A DNA stretch of 64,000 bases from Thiosocius sp963808165. GTDB taxonomy: Bacteria; Pseudomonadota; Gammaproteobacteria; Chromatiales; Chromatiaceae. A model generated the notes under the pieces. It did not search any database and was not told where the DNA came from. It saw only the letters and a list, made by a program, of their open reading frames with translations. The stretch spans positions 124,001 to 188,000 of the forward strand of contig CAWEET010000010.1 of assembly GCA_963808165.1 (NCBI GenBank), read 5' to 3'. A program made the position numbers and the translations under genes. This document shows, piece by piece, positions 26,700-36,609 of the stretch (positions are counted from its first letter, which is position 1; each line of letters opens with the position of its first letter).

Positions 26700-26965
26700 T
26701 CGATAATATCGCCCCGAGTCAGAAACTTGCTCAGGGCCACGGTGCCGACAAACCCGATCATCGCAATCAGCAAAGCGGCCTCGAAATACAGGTTGCTGCC
26801 CAGATGGATGCCCAGCAGTACCAGCAGTGCCACCGTATTCACATACAGCGTATCCAGGGCCAGTATCCGGTCGGGTTTGCTCGGTCCCAGCAGCAGGCGC
26901 CAGAAGGACAATAACAATGCGGTGCTCACCAGACCGAAGGCGATATAAACAGCCATGCTCAGCAT
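26696..26965 (-). CDS. mnhF: Mrp/Mnh antiporter subunit F
   Basis: The 89-residue, three-span protein matches MnhF (GPSKPDRILALDTLYVNT, with the RDRxxALD-type core). It overlaps mnhE by seven bases and mnhG by four, so it is translationally coupled within the operon. In the complex it sits with subunits E and G against the large antiporter-like subunits. Confidence 0.92.
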   Translation of the reverse strand: MLSMAVYIAFGLVSTALLLSFWRLLLGPSKPDRILALDTLYVNTVALLVLLGIHLGSNLYFEAALLIAMIGFVGTVALSKFLTRGDIIE

Positions 26966-27450
26966 GTTTCCAGGATCTCCTTCAGCGGCGTCTCGTAACG
27001 CTGGCGTATGGTCGCCAGCAGTTCATCGGGCGCCGTGGTGTGCAGGCTGTGAATGATCAGGCAGCGGCGATCGGCACTGAGGTAGGCCGACACCGTGCCC
27101 GGGGTCAGGGATACGGTGTTGGCGAGCAGACTGATCGCCAGCTCGCTTTGCAATGCGAGCGGCAGAACCACGAACGCCGGCTGCAGGCGTTCCTGCCGCC
27201 CCAGGATGAGGCTTGCCACTGTGATGTTGGCGACCAGGATGTCGTACAGCACCACGCCGATGAAGCGCAGCAACAGCAGCGGTCGGCGCACGTGCACCTG
27301 GTCCGGCCAGAAGCGTGCCGTATACAACGGTACACCCCAGCCGAGCAGCGCCCCCAATAACAGATGGGCGACGCTCAGCTCGTTTACCAACAGCAGCCAG
27401 ATCACCAGCAGGATGGCCGAGAGCAGCGGATGTGGCAAAAGGCGGGTCAT
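26959..27450 (-). CDS. mnhE: Mrp/Mnh antiporter subunit E
   Basis: The 163-residue membrane protein is MnhE, with two N-terminal spans and a cytoplasmic domain containing LSLTPGTVSAYLSADRRCLIIHSL, where SLTPGT is the family hallmark. Coupled by overlap to both neighbours. Confidence 0.92.
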   Translation of the reverse strand: MTRLLPHPLLSAILLVIWLLLVNELSVAHLLLGALLGWGVPLYTARFWPDQVHVRRPLLLLRFIGVVLYDILVANITVASLILGRQERLQPAFVVLPLALQSELAISLLANTVSLTPGTVSAYLSADRRCLIIHSLHTTAPDELLATIRQRYETPLKEILETC

Positions 27451-28964
27451 CGCGTCATGACCTTGCCACCGGTCTGCAGTACGGCGTCCAGATAGGCATC
27501 GGGGTGCACCAGCTGTTGTGCCGTCGCCTGGCTGAGCTCATACAGCGGCCCGGCATACACGACCATCGCGATGCCAATCAGCACCAGCAACAGGGGGGCA
27601 GTGAAATCGCCGAGGCGAGGTGCGGCACCGGCGCTTGCGGCGGGGTCGATTTCGAAGAACAGTCGGGCGCCCGAGCGCGCCAGCGCCATGATGCCCAGCA
27701 GGCTGGTGACCAGCAGCACAACGAACACCCACGGCATCCAGGTGCTGCCGAGGCTCGACTGCAGGATGAGCCATTTGCCGATGAAGCCGGAGAGCGGCGG
27801 TAGTCCACTCACCGACAGGGCAATCAGCAGGAAGGCTCCGGCCAGCAACTGACCGTTTGGCAGTTCGGGGCCGGCGACCAGGCGATCGTGCAGGGCGCCG
27901 CGCGCCTTACCGAGGATGCTGGCCAGCAGGAACAGCGCTGCGGCGGCAAAGGTGGTGTGCGCCAGATAGTACAAGCCGGCGGCGACCGCTGCGCCATCGC
28001 CCAGGCCGAAAGCGGTCAGCAGGGTGCCGGCGGAGACCACCACCAGGTAGGCGGCCTGTTGTGCCAGGCGCCGGCTCGCGAGCACGCCGAAGGTGCCGAC
28101 CGCGACGGTGAGCAGTGCCAGCGGCAGCAACCAGGGATCGATCAATCCGGCGGCCGGGCCGTTGTCGGGTCCGAACATCAGGCTGTAAACACGCAGTATC
28201 GCGTAGGCTCCGACCTTGGTCATGATGGCGAACATGGCCGCTACCGGCGCGCTGGTGTGGCCATAGGCGCCCGGCAGCCAGAGGTGCAGCGGGGCGAGCG
28301 CGGCCTTGAGCGCGAAGACCACGAACAGCAGCAGCCCTGCGGCCCGGACCAGGCCCAGATCGGCTGGTGCCGACTCGGCGAGCCGCTGCGCCAGGTCGGC
28401 CATGTTGAGGGTGCCCAGTAAGCCGTACAGGGCGCCGACGGCGAACAGGAAAAGCGTTGAGCCGATCAGGTTGAGCACCACGTAGTGCAGCCCCGCGCGG
28501 GTGCGTTCGCGGCCGCCGCCTTGCAGCAGCAGGCCGTAGGAGGCGATCAAGAGCACCTCGAAGAATACGAACAGATTGAACAGGTCGCCAGTCAGGAAGG
28601 CACCGTTCAGACCGAACAGCTGCAGCTGGAAAAGCACCTGGAAGTAGCGGCCGGTGCGGTCGGCGCCACGCACTGCGTACAACGCCACATTGGCGGCCAG
28701 CAACGCGGTGATCAGCACCATTATCGCGGCCAGCCGATCGGCCACCAGCACGATCCCGAAAGGGGCCGGCCAGTTGCCCAGTCGATAGACCAGCACCTCG
28801 CCGTCGCTGACCTGGAACAGCAGGGCAAGTGCGACACCGACCAGGGCGAGGGTGGCCGCGCCGCTCAGTGCTTGGCGCACTCGTGTGGCCGAGCCACGCA
28901 GCAGGATCAGGACGACCCCGGTGATCAGTGGCAGCAGCAGTGGTGCGATCACAAGGGGGTTCAT
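27447..28964 (-). CDS. mnhD: Mrp/Mnh antiporter subunit D
   Basis: The 505-residue protein is a large antiporter-like subunit related to Complex I NuoM/NuoN, with about 14 transmembrane helices. Visible are FFEVLLIASYGLLL (a conserved Glu in helix 5), a Lys in the broken-helix region SVALFALKAALAPLHLWLPGAY, and KVGAYAILRVYSLMF. It should carry one of the proton pathways of the complex. It starts four bases inside the end of mnhC and overlaps mnhE by four. Confidence 0.93.
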   Translation of the reverse strand: MNPLVIAPLLLPLITGVVLILLRGSATRVRQALSGAATLALVGVALALLFQVSDGEVLVYRLGNWPAPFGIVLVADRLAAIMVLITALLAANVALYAVRGADRTGRYFQVLFQLQLFGLNGAFLTGDLFNLFVFFEVLLIASYGLLLQGGGRERTRAGLHYVVLNLIGSTLFLFAVGALYGLLGTLNMADLAQRLAESAPADLGLVRAAGLLLFVVFALKAALAPLHLWLPGAYGHTSAPVAAMFAIMTKVGAYAILRVYSLMFGPDNGPAAGLIDPWLLPLALLTVAVGTFGVLASRRLAQQAAYLVVVSAGTLLTAFGLGDGAAVAAGLYYLAHTTFAAAALFLLASILGKARGALHDRLVAGPELPNGQLLAGAFLLIALSVSGLPPLSGFIGKWLILQSSLGSTWMPWVFVVLLVTSLLGIMALARSGARLFFEIDPAASAGAAPRLGDFTAPLLLVLIGIAMVVYAGPLYELSQATAQQLVHPDAYLDAVLQTGGKVMTR

Positions 28965-29293
28965 CGTGGCGACTCCTCGCCATCGACATGGTCGCTGCCC
29001 AGCTCAGCGCGGGCGCGCAGCGCCAGGATCACAACGAACGCGGTCATGCCGAAGCTGATGACGATGGCGGTAAGCACCAGCGCCTGCGGCAATGGATCCG
29101 CATAGTTGCCTACACCGTCACGGATGATGGGGGGGGCGCCGATCGTGAGGCGGCCCATGACAAACAGGAACAGATTGACCGCGTAGGAAAGGAGGGTCAG
29201 GCCGAGTACCACGGGAAAGGTCCGGCCGCGCAGGCTGAGATAGACTCCGCAGGCGGTCAGGATGCCGACGACGACCGAGATCAAGGCCTCCAT
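28961..29293 (-). CDS. mnhC: Mrp/Mnh antiporter subunit C
   Basis: The 110-residue, three-span protein is a NuoK homologue (MEALISVVVGILTACGVYLSLRG). It has the family pattern of a Glu-containing second helix region and ends DHVDGEESPR. It shares one base with the upstream subunit A gene and four with mnhD. Confidence 0.92.
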   Translation of the reverse strand: MEALISVVVGILTACGVYLSLRGRTFPVVLGLTLLSYAVNLFLFVMGRLTIGAPPIIRDGVGNYADPLPQALVLTAIVISFGMTAFVVILALRARAELGSDHVDGEESPR

Positions 29294-32104
29294 CAGTCGT
29301 CGTCCCCGCTGGCGTCCACCGCATGCGCTGGGCGGTTGGTGTCATGCAGGCGGCCGAGTTGCAGCAGGATCACCAGGGTGACACCGACCACTACCAGGTA
29401 TACGCCCAGGTCGAACAGCATCGCCGAGGCGAGTTCGAATTCCCCGACCAGCGGCCAGTGCACATGGGTGAAGGTCGAGGTCAGGAAGGGATAGCCGAAC
29501 ACCCAACTGGCCAGGCCGGTGGCGGTGGCGATCAGCAGGCCGACGCCGATCATCGGGTGCAGCCGGGTGCTCATGCGCGATCGCGTCCAGGCGATTCCGT
29601 TCGCCAGGTACTGGGTGATCAGCGCCACGGCGGTGATCAAACCGGCGATGAAGCCGCCGCCAGGGAGGTTGTGACCGCGCAGCAGCACGAAGATGGCCAC
29701 CAGCAGCGCCAATGGCAACAGCAGCCGTGAGAAGGATGCCATGATCACCGGGTGCAGGTCCCAGCTCCAGCGCCTGCCATCAGCGCTGGCCTCGGGGGCC
29801 GCGAGGCGCAGGCCCTCCAGCAGGGTGTAGATGCCGATCGCGGCGATTGCCAGCACCGTGATCTCGCCGAGGGTGTCGAAGCCGCGGAAGTCCACCAAAA
29901 TAACGTTGACGACATTGCTGCCGCCACCGCCGGGCACGCTGTTGGCGAGGAAGTAGCCGGCGATGGTCTCGTAGGGTCGGGTCAGTACCGCCCAGGTCAG
30001 TGCGCCGGCCCCGCAGCCGGCGGCGAGCGCCAGCACCAGATCGCGGCCGCGTCGGGCTGGGCTCGACTCCGCCGGGGTGAGCTGCGGCAGAAAGTACAGC
30101 GCCAGCAGCAGCAGCACGATGGTCACCACTTCCACAGAAAGCTGAGTCAACGCCAGATCGGGTGCGGAGAACTTCACGAAGGTGAGTGCGACGATCAGTC
30201 CGACCACGCTCAACAGCAGCAGGGCCAGGAGCCGCTGGCGGTGCAGCAGCACGGTGCCCAGTGCCGCCGCTGCGAGCACCGGTGCGGCGACTAGGGTGAC
30301 CGGGTCGAGCGGGGTCAGGGAACGCGGGCCGCGCAGCGGGCTGTAGCCCCACAGGCCAGTCAGGGCCGCGGCGCATCCCGCCGCGATTAGCACCGCCACC
30401 ATAAACTGCAGTGCCGGACGATGCAGCAGGGCATTGAAGTGCTCGGCCGCGCGAAACAGCCCGCGCTCCAGCCAGCGGTACAGGGCGCGCGCATCGATGT
30501 GGCTGACTACGCGTTCGTGCCAGCGCAACAGCGGTTCGCGCTGCGTATAAATGATCGCCCCGCCGGCAAGTGCCACCAGGCTCATCAGCAGCGCCGGGTT
30601 GAAGCCATGCCAGACGGCCAGGCTGTATTCGGGTAAATCGCCCTGCAGGGTGGCCGCGGCCGCGGTCGCCAGTAGCGGGCCGAAGGTCCAGGCCGGCAGT
30701 ATGCCGACCGCGAGGCAGATCACCACCAGGATCTCGACCGGCAGTTTCATCCAGCGCGGCGGTTCGTGCGGGGTGCGCGGCAGGTCGATCGGCTCGCCAT
30801 TGAAGAACACGTCGTGGACGAAGCGCAGCGAATAGGCGACCGCGAAGGCCCCCGCCAGGGTGGCCACGATCGGCAGCCAGGGGATGGTGCCCTGGTCGGT
30901 GAGGTACACGGTCTTGGCGAAGAACATCTCCTTGGACAGGAAGCCGTTGAGCAGCGGTACCCCGGCCATGGCGGCGGCCGCCACCATCGCCAGCACGGCG
31001 GTATAGGGCATGTATTTCCACAGGCCGTTGAGCTTGCGCATGTCGCGGGTGCCGGCCTCGTGGTCGATGATCCCGGCCGCCATGAACAGCGAGGCCTTGA
31101 AAGTGGCGTGGTTCATGATGTGGAACAATGCGGCCACGGCAGCCAACGGCGTGCCGATCCCGAACAGCAACGTGATCAGGCCGAGGTGGCTGATGGTCGA
31201 ATAGGCCAGCAGGCCCTTAAGGTCGTGCTTGAACAGCGCCGTGTAGGCGCCGAGCAGCAGCGTGATCAAGCCGGCGCCGCCAACCAACCAGGACCACTCG
31301 GCCGAATAGGATAGGGCCGGGAACAGGCGGGCCAGCATAAAGACACCGGCCTTGACCATTGTCGCGGAGTGCAGATACGCGCTGACCGGCGTCGGCGCGG
31401 CCATCGCATGCGGTAGCCAGAAATGGAACGGAAACTGCGCCGACTTGGTGAACACCCCCAACAGGATCAGCACCAGGGTGGGAACGTACCAGGGGTGTTC
31501 GTGGATCGACGTCGCCCGAGCGGAGGATCACCGACAGCTCATAGCTGCCGGCGATCTCGCCGAGCAGCAGAAAGCCGGCCAGCATGGCCAAGCCGCCGGC
31601 GCCGGTGATCGCCAGCGCCATGCGGGCGCCTTCGCGGGCATCCTCGCGCTGGCGCCAGTAGCTGATCAACAGGAAGGAACTGATGCTGGTCAGTTCCCAG
31701 AAGATCAGCAGCTGGATGATGTTTTCCGACAGTACAACTCCGAGCATCGAGCCCTGGAACAGCAGCAGATAGGCGAAGAAGCGTCCCATCGGGTCGCTCT
31801 CGGCCAGATAGTAGCGGGCGTACAGGATTACCAGCAGACCGATCACCAAGATCATCAGCGCGAACAGCAGGCCCAGGCCGTCGAGGCGAAAACTGACCGC
31901 CAGGCCCGCCGCAGGCAGCCAGTCGTGGCGCCAGTACAGGGTCGCACCCTGTAGCACGTCGCCGACCGACGGCAGCAACAGCATCAGTGCACTGAAGGTC
32001 ACCAGGCCGGTGGCGTATGCCGACCGCAGCCGGCCATGGCCGCCGGCCCAGGCCACCAGTGCAGCCCCGAGAAACGGGATGAGAACAAGCAGCGGGAGGC
32101 TCAC
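29293..32104 (-). pseudogene. mnhA: Mrp/Mnh subunit A with fused B domain, frameshifted
   Basis: Subunit A is the largest Mrp subunit, a NuoL homologue. Two overlapping frames hold its parts: 31500-32104 encodes the N-terminus from the GTG at 32104 (CTGGAGAC upstream, then VSLPLLVLIPFLGA), and 29293-31500 the remainder, beginning in the conserved LILLGVFTKSAQFPFHFWLPHAM. They join only if one extra base near 31507 (C on the plus strand) is removed, restoring SGDVIHEHPWYVPTLVLILLGVFTK. Intact length would be about 936 residues. The C-terminal 200 residues are an MnhB domain (RGHNLPGGGFIAGL), the A-B fusion usual in Gram-negatives. All other subunit genes are intact, so a sequencing error is as likely as a true mutation. 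If real, the antiporter is probably lost. Confidence 0.85.
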
Positions 32105-32431
32105 GCGTAGGGTCTCCAGGCAGGAACGGTCCGGCTGGCTGGTGGGGCATTGATGACGGGGGGCGCAGGGCTGCGACTTGGCATGGTGGGGCAGCGCATC
32201 GTTTGTACTGGGGATGCCGGAAGCGCCGGCATTCATGGCTTCCTTGGGATGAGGTGGGCCTAGTTTAACCGCGGGCGCGCGCCTGCGCTGCCCCTAAAAG
32301 CAGCAGGGGCTGTATTGCCCGCGCTCAAAGTCCGCATGCCGGCGACGCGAGAGGCGACGGCAATGGGTGTCCGGCGTATAATCATTGCCCCGCTACGCCC
32401 GGCGTAGCCTTTATCCCGCATTGGTCCCGTC
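32105..32431. other. divergent promoter region between the Mrp operon and the helicase gene
   Basis: The region carries GC-rich stretches, with no gene and no motif I can name. It must hold the promoters for both directions. Confidence 0.35.
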
Positions 32432-34315
32432 ATGTCCGAACAGCTCGCCGACTTTGCCACACTGGGCCTGCCCGGGCCTCTGCTTGCCGCCCTGGTCGAG
32501 GTCGGCTACGAGACGCCGTCGCCGATTCAGGCTCAGGCCATCCCGCTGCTGCTGGCCGGAAAAGACCTGCTGGGCCAGGCACAGACCGGCACCGGCAAGA
32601 CCGCGGCGTTCGCGCTGCCGCTGCTGGCACGCATCGATGCGTCGGCCAGCCATCCGCAGCTCATGGTGCTGGCGCCGACCCGTGAACTCGCGTTACAGGT
32701 CGCAGAGGCGATGCAGACCTACGCACGTTTCCTACCCGGCTTTCATGTGCTGCCGATATACGGCGGGCAGGGCATGGGTGTGCAGCTCAACCAGCTGCGC
32801 CGAGGCGTTCAGGTCGTGGTCGGTACACCTGGACGGATCATGGATCACATGCGGCGAGGGACACTGGATATCTCGCGCCTGCAATCCCTGGTGCTCGACG
32901 AGGCCGATGAGATGTTGCGCATGGGCTTCATCGATGATGTCGAGTGGATCCTGCAGCATACACCGCCGGAACGGCAGATCGCACTGTTCTCGGCGACCAT
33001 GCCGAAACAGATTCGCGGTGTCGCCGAACGACATCTGCGCGATCCGCAACAAGTCCGTATCGCCTCGAAGACAACGACAGCGGACAACATCCGGCAGCGC
33101 TACTGGCCTATCGGCGGGTTGCACAAGCTGGACGCGCTGACCCGCATCCTGGAGAACGAGACCTACGATGGCGTGATCATCTTCGTGCGCACCAAGACCC
33201 AGACGGTCGAATTGGCCGAAAAGCTCAGCGCACGCGGGTTCATCGCCGAGGCACTGAACGGCGACGTGGCGCAGTTGCAGCGCGAACGCACGGTCGAGCG
33301 GCTGCGCGACGGCAAGACCGACATACTGGTCGCGACTGATGTCGCTGCCCGCGGGCTGGACGTCAAGCGGGTCAGCCATGTGATCAACTATGACATCCCT
33401 TACGACACCGAATCCTATGTGCACCGCATCGGTCGGACCGGTCGGGCCGGTGCTGCCGGCGAGGCCATCTTGTTCGTCGCGCCGCGCGAACGGCGGATGC
33501 TGCGGTCGATCGAGAAGGCGACCGGTCAACGCATCGATCCGATGGACCTGCCGTCGGTTCACGACATCAATTACCGGCGGACCGAGCGTTTCAAGTCCAG
33601 TGTGCGCGAGGCCATTGCGCAAGAGGACCTGTCGCTGTACTACCGTCTGGTCAGTGAGCTCGAACAGGAAGAGGATCTCGACGCACTACAGATCGCGGCC
33701 GCGCTGGCCCGGCTCGCCCAGGGCGATGTGCCCCTGCTGCTCGACCCGAAGGCCGAACCGCGCGCGGTGAAGCGCAGTGCGCGAGAGGGATCGGAGCAGG
33801 CTGGGGCCGCGCGGCCGGAAAGGCAACGACCGCAGAAGGTGCTCGAGACCGAGGCACTGCCGCTCAAGGACTATCCCGAGGTGCAGATGCAGCGTTTCCG
33901 CGTTGCCGTTGGCTACCAGCACGGGGTCAAGCCGGGCAACATCGTCGGGGCGATCGCCAACGAGGCCGAACTCGAGAGCCGCTACATTGGGCACATCGAG
34001 ATCTTCGACGACTTCAGCACAGTCGACCTGCCCGGGGGCATGCCTGACGAGACCCTGCGCGATCTGCAGAATGCCTGGGTGTGCCAGCAGAAACTGGCGA
34101 TTCAGCCACTCACAAAGGTGGACGCGAAGCGGCCGCCCGCTGCCGCGCGCCGATCTGGCAACAAGGCCGCTCGCAAGACCGTCAGCAAGAAGGTGAGCAA
34201 GAAGTCTGGCAAGACCGCGGGCAAGGTAGCGCCACGAAAGGCCGCGGCCGGCCCGGGAAAGAAGATCACCAGCGCCGGTCACCAGCCCCCCAAGCGGCGG
34301 CCTCCTGCGAAATAA
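32432..34315 (+). CDS. deaD: DEAD-box RNA helicase, DeaD/CsdA type
   Basis: The 627-residue ATP-dependent RNA helicase has the Q motif (TPSPIQAQAIP), motif I AQTGTGKTA, motif II DEAD (VLDEADEMLR), motif III SAT, motif VI HRIGRTGRAG, then a DbpA/CsdA-type RNA-binding domain (about 475-555, KPGNIVGAIANEAELESRYIGHIEIFDDFSTVDLP) and a Lys/Arg/Pro-rich tail. Such proteins remodel ribosome-assembly intermediates and aid mRNA turnover in the cold. The name rests on domain order; RhlE or DbpA subfamilies are less likely given the tail and RBD spacing. Confidence 0.88.
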   Translation: MSEQLADFATLGLPGPLLAALVEVGYETPSPIQAQAIPLLLAGKDLLGQAQTGTGKTAAFALPLLARIDASASHPQLMVLAPTRELALQVAEAMQTYARFLPGFHVLPIYGGQGMGVQLNQLRRGVQVVVGTPGRIMDHMRRGTLDISRLQSLVLDEADEMLRMGFIDDVEWILQHTPPERQIALFSATMPKQIRGVAERHLRDPQQVRIASKTTTADNIRQRYWPIGGLHKLDALTRILENETYDGVIIFVRTKTQTVELAEKLSARGFIAEALNGDVAQLQRERTVERLRDGKTDILVATDVAARGLDVKRVSHVINYDIPYDTESYVHRIGRTGRAGAAGEAILFVAPRERRMLRSIEKATGQRIDPMDLPSVHDINYRRTERFKSSVREAIAQEDLSLYYRLVSELEQEEDLDALQIAAALARLAQGDVPLLLDPKAEPRAVKRSAREGSEQAGAARPERQRPQKVLETEALPLKDYPEVQMQRFRVAVGYQHGVKPGNIVGAIANEAELESRYIGHIEIFDDFSTVDLPGGMPDETLRDLQNAWVCQQKLAIQPLTKVDAKRPPAAARRSGNKAARKTVSKKVSKKSGKTAGKVAPRKAAAGPGKKITSAGHQPPKRRPPAK

Positions 34316-34350
34316 CGGCCTGCGGCACCGCAGGTGAGCCGCACTGCGGC

Positions 34351-34803
34351 CTACTGTCTGGCCATCCTGGCGAGGTAGCTGTCGAGCCCGTTGGCAAACG
34401 ACTGTCGGTCGGCGGCCGATAGCGGCGGTGGGCCGCCCCCGGCCAGCCCGCTGGCGCGCATCGTGTCCATGAAGTCGCGCATGTTCAGGCGCTGGCGGAT
34501 ATTGTCCGGGGTGAAGCGTTCGCCGCGTGGACTCAGTGCCTCGGCCTGCTTTTCGATGACCTCCGCGGCCAGCGGGATGTCTGCGGTGATCACCAGATCG
34601 CCGGGGGCGACGCGCCGCGCGATCTCGTTGTCGGCGACGTCGAAACCGGATGCGACCCGCAGCATCTGGACATATCTCGATCGCGGCAGATCCAGAGACT
34701 GGTTGGCGACCAGGGTCAAGGACACCTGGCAACGCTCGGCCGCGCGGAACAGGATGTCGCGCACCACCCGTGGACAGGCATCCGCGTCGACCCAGATCGC
34801 CAT
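34351..34803 (-). CDS. UPF0178 family protein (YaiI/YqxD)
   Basis: The 150-residue protein begins MAIWVDADACP, the family signature with a metal-binding-type Asp cluster related to PIN-like nucleases, and contains LTLVANQSLDLP and DLVITADIPLAAEVIEK. Its function is unknown. The ATG at 34803 has GAGGAGA eight bases upstream; the longer open frame beyond it is not conserved. Convergent with the helicase gene, with 35 bases between the stop codons. Confidence 0.88.
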   Translation of the reverse strand: MAIWVDADACPRVVRDILFRAAERCQVSLTLVANQSLDLPRSRYVQMLRVASGFDVADNEIARRVAPGDLVITADIPLAAEVIEKQAEALSPRGERFTPDNIRQRLNMRDFMDTMRASGLAGGGPPPLSAADRQSFANGLDSYLARMARQ

Positions 34804-34898
34804 CGGCGTTCTCCTCGTTTGAAACCAGTCGCCAGCCAGACGGAGCCTCGCGGCTGCTGCGCGCTGACGATCTTTAACCCCGGTCGCACTGACACGGG

Positions 34899-35010
34899 CA
34901 CCTGCATCCCGGCGCATTCGATCCACCGCACGCCGTGAATCCACCCTGCAGGCCCGGCTGCCGCCTGCACAAGCAGATCCAACAGGTCGCGGCGCGCTTC
35001 AATGCCGGCT
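34899..35010 (+). repeat. dispersed intergenic repeat, diverged copy
   Basis: It shares CCGGCGCATTCGA, CGCCGTGAATCC and CGCTTCAATGCC blocks in the same order as the best copy at 45082-45207. The hairpin core has decayed to CTGCCGCCTGCACAAGCAG. Confidence 0.6.
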
Positions 35011-35114
35011 CGGCCCTTCAGCCCTTGCCATTGTCGTCAACCCGGTGGCATGTGATCAACCGCTTGCACCGAGTGGATGCGACCCGCGGCCGGGTGCGGT
35101 TGAGCCGTTCATCG

Positions 35115-35183
35115 ATGCCGGACTGCCCCCTCCCTGCGGCAGACAGCCGAAAAGACCGGCGCGCTGTTCAATACCTGTCGGCG
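35115..35183 (+). repeat. dispersed intergenic repeat, partial copy
   Basis: The 3' half only: CTGCCCCCTCCCTGCGGCAG (hairpin core) followed by GGCGCGCTGTTCAATACCTG, matching the second half of the repeat at 45082-45207. Confidence 0.55.
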
Positions 35184-35236
35184 CCCAAGGCAAACGTGCT
35201 CGATCCCGAAGCGCGCGTCCGGTCCTTCCCGCGGGC

Positions 35237-35884
35237 CTATTGCGCGCGCAGCGTGCCGAGCAGGGTGTCGGGCTCCAGGCGCTGGGTGTAGTCCACGTTG
35301 ACGAAGTGATAACGGATGACGCCATCGCTGTCGATCACATAGCTGGCCGGTACCGGCAGGGTAAAGCTGTCGTCGCCGTTGAAGGCCGGTACGTCGATGC
35401 CGAGTTTGGCGTAGATCGGACGCAGTTGCTCGGGCAATTCGAACGTCAGGCCGAAGGCCTCGCTGACCCGGTTGCCGACGTCGCTCAGCACGTCGAACTC
35501 GAGTGCGTGACGTGCCTGGGTGTCATTGGCCCGGTCCGGTAGTTCGGGCGATACCGCGACCAGCGTGGCACCGGCTGCGCGGATTGCGGGCAGCGCCTGC
35601 TGCAGCGCGTTCAGTTCCATATTGCAGTAGGGGCACCAGCCGCCGCGGTAGAAATTCAGCACCACGACACCGTCACGCAGCATCCGGCTCAGCCGGCGCG
35701 GCTGTCCGTTGTGGTTGGGCAACTCGAAATCCGGCACTTGGTCGCCGGCCCGCAGGCTGCGGTCCGCGACACCCATCGCCGCCAATTGGGCGGTTGCCCC
35801 GGCCATTGTCTGGAGTACCTCGGCGGGTACCCGGCGCGCCTTCTCGGCGTCGTATTCGGCAATCTTTTCGCGCAGATCGGACAC
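35237..35884 (-). CDS. peroxiredoxin-like protein
   Basis: A 215-residue AhpC/TSA-fold protein with the redox motif YRGGWCPYCNMEL (Cys at about 84 and 87), SPELPDRANDT and YVIDSDGVIRYHFVNVDYTQR. Its CPYC pair resembles thioredoxin and peroxiredoxin-like members, so it could reduce peroxide or act as a disulfide reductase; the family assignment is firmer than the reaction. I prefer the GTG at 35884 because AGGAG lies six bases before it. The longer ATG at 35917 would have the start codon inside the palindrome at 35911-35938 and no ribosome site. Divergent from a tetR gene that is probably its regulator. Confidence 0.85.
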   Translation of the reverse strand: MSDLREKIAEYDAEKARRVPAEVLQTMAGATAQLAAMGVADRSLRAGDQVPDFELPNHNGQPRRLSRMLRDGVVVLNFYRGGWCPYCNMELNALQQALPAIRAAGATLVAVSPELPDRANDTQARHALEFDVLSDVGNRVSEAFGLTFELPEQLRPIYAKLGIDVPAFNGDDSFTLPVPASYVIDSDGVIRYHFVNVDYTQRLEPDTLLGTLRAQ

Positions 35885-35910
35885 CCTCATCTCCTGGTTG
35901 TTGAGTGAAT

Positions 35911-35938
35911 GTTCCATAACCTATAGTCGTTATGGAAC
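35911..35938. promoter_or_regulatory. TetR-type operator in the prx/tetR divergon
   Basis: GTTCCATAAC and GTTATGGAAC are perfect 10-bp arms separated by 8 bases. The site lies in the 116 bases between the divergent peroxiredoxin and tetR genes, the typical place for a self-regulating TetR operator. Confidence 0.75.
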
Positions 35939-36000
35939 GATCATTCAAGTTTGTCTGCGGCAGGGCTATACTGAGCATTGAAACCGCGCTCTGGAGAGAC

Positions 36001-36582
36001 ATGGCGAGACCCATCACATTTGACCGCGATGAAGTCCTGGGGCGTGCCACCGAGGTGTTTTGGGAACACGGTTATTGCGACACCAGCGTCACACAGCTGG
36101 TCCAGGCGACCCGGCTGAAACCGGGCAGCCTGTATGCCGCATTCGATTCCAAGGAGGGCCTGTTCCTGGCTGCGCTGGACCAATACGCGCAGCAGAGCTG
36201 CCGGCGTCTGCGTGCGTCACTGGCCGAGGCGTCCGATCCGCTGAAAGGTGTTGAGCAGATATTCGAGCAACTCGCCGATAGCGGCCGGCGTGAGGCCCGG
36301 CGCGGCTGCCTGTTGGTCAACAGCGTGCTCGAGGTCGGACGTCTGAACCCCACGGTGCAGGCATGCGCCAGGGCGCATTTGGCCGAGATCGAGGCAATCC
36401 TGCGCGGCGCTCTCGAGCAGGCCCGTGCCAACGGAGAGCTGGCGACCGGAAAGTCGCCCGCGTCGCTGGCCAAGTTCCTGATGACGACGATCTGGGGACT
36501 GCGTGTCCTCGGTGGTACCGGTGCCGACAGGGAAAGTGCGCGGCTTGTGATTGCCGAGGCGCTGAGTTTGCTGCGAGACTGA
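36001..36582 (+). CDS. TetR family transcriptional regulator
   Basis: The 193-residue protein has an N-terminal HTH (about 10-56: GRATEVFWEHGYCDTSVTQLVQATRLKPGSLYAAFDSKEGLF), the AcrR/TetR signature, and a ligand-binding C-terminal domain with several Cys residues (GCLLVNSVLE). GGAGAG lies before the ATG. The divergent operator, together with the neighbour that looks like a peroxiredoxin, suggests that it controls an oxidant or electrophile response. Similar proteins (NemR, RutR-type) sense electrophiles through cysteines; that analogy is inference. Confidence 0.88.
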   Translation: MARPITFDRDEVLGRATEVFWEHGYCDTSVTQLVQATRLKPGSLYAAFDSKEGLFLAALDQYAQQSCRRLRASLAEASDPLKGVEQIFEQLADSGRREARRGCLLVNSVLEVGRLNPTVQACARAHLAEIEAILRGALEQARANGELATGKSPASLAKFLMTTIWGLRVLGGTGADRESARLVIAEALSLLRD

Positions 36583-36609
36583 GGATCGTCACCCGACCCG
36601 CGGTCCCCA

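Larger units (their letters stand above)
34804..35236. other. noncoding space with two copies of the dispersed repeat
   Basis: No gene was found. The interval contains a diverged full copy (34899-35010) and a partial copy (35115-35183) of the repeat described under 45082-45207. Confidence 0.5.

Noticed and set aside
29780..31021. 413-residue frame within the Mrp operon on the minus strand
   Set aside because: Other-frame shadow of mnhA; no coherent membrane protein.
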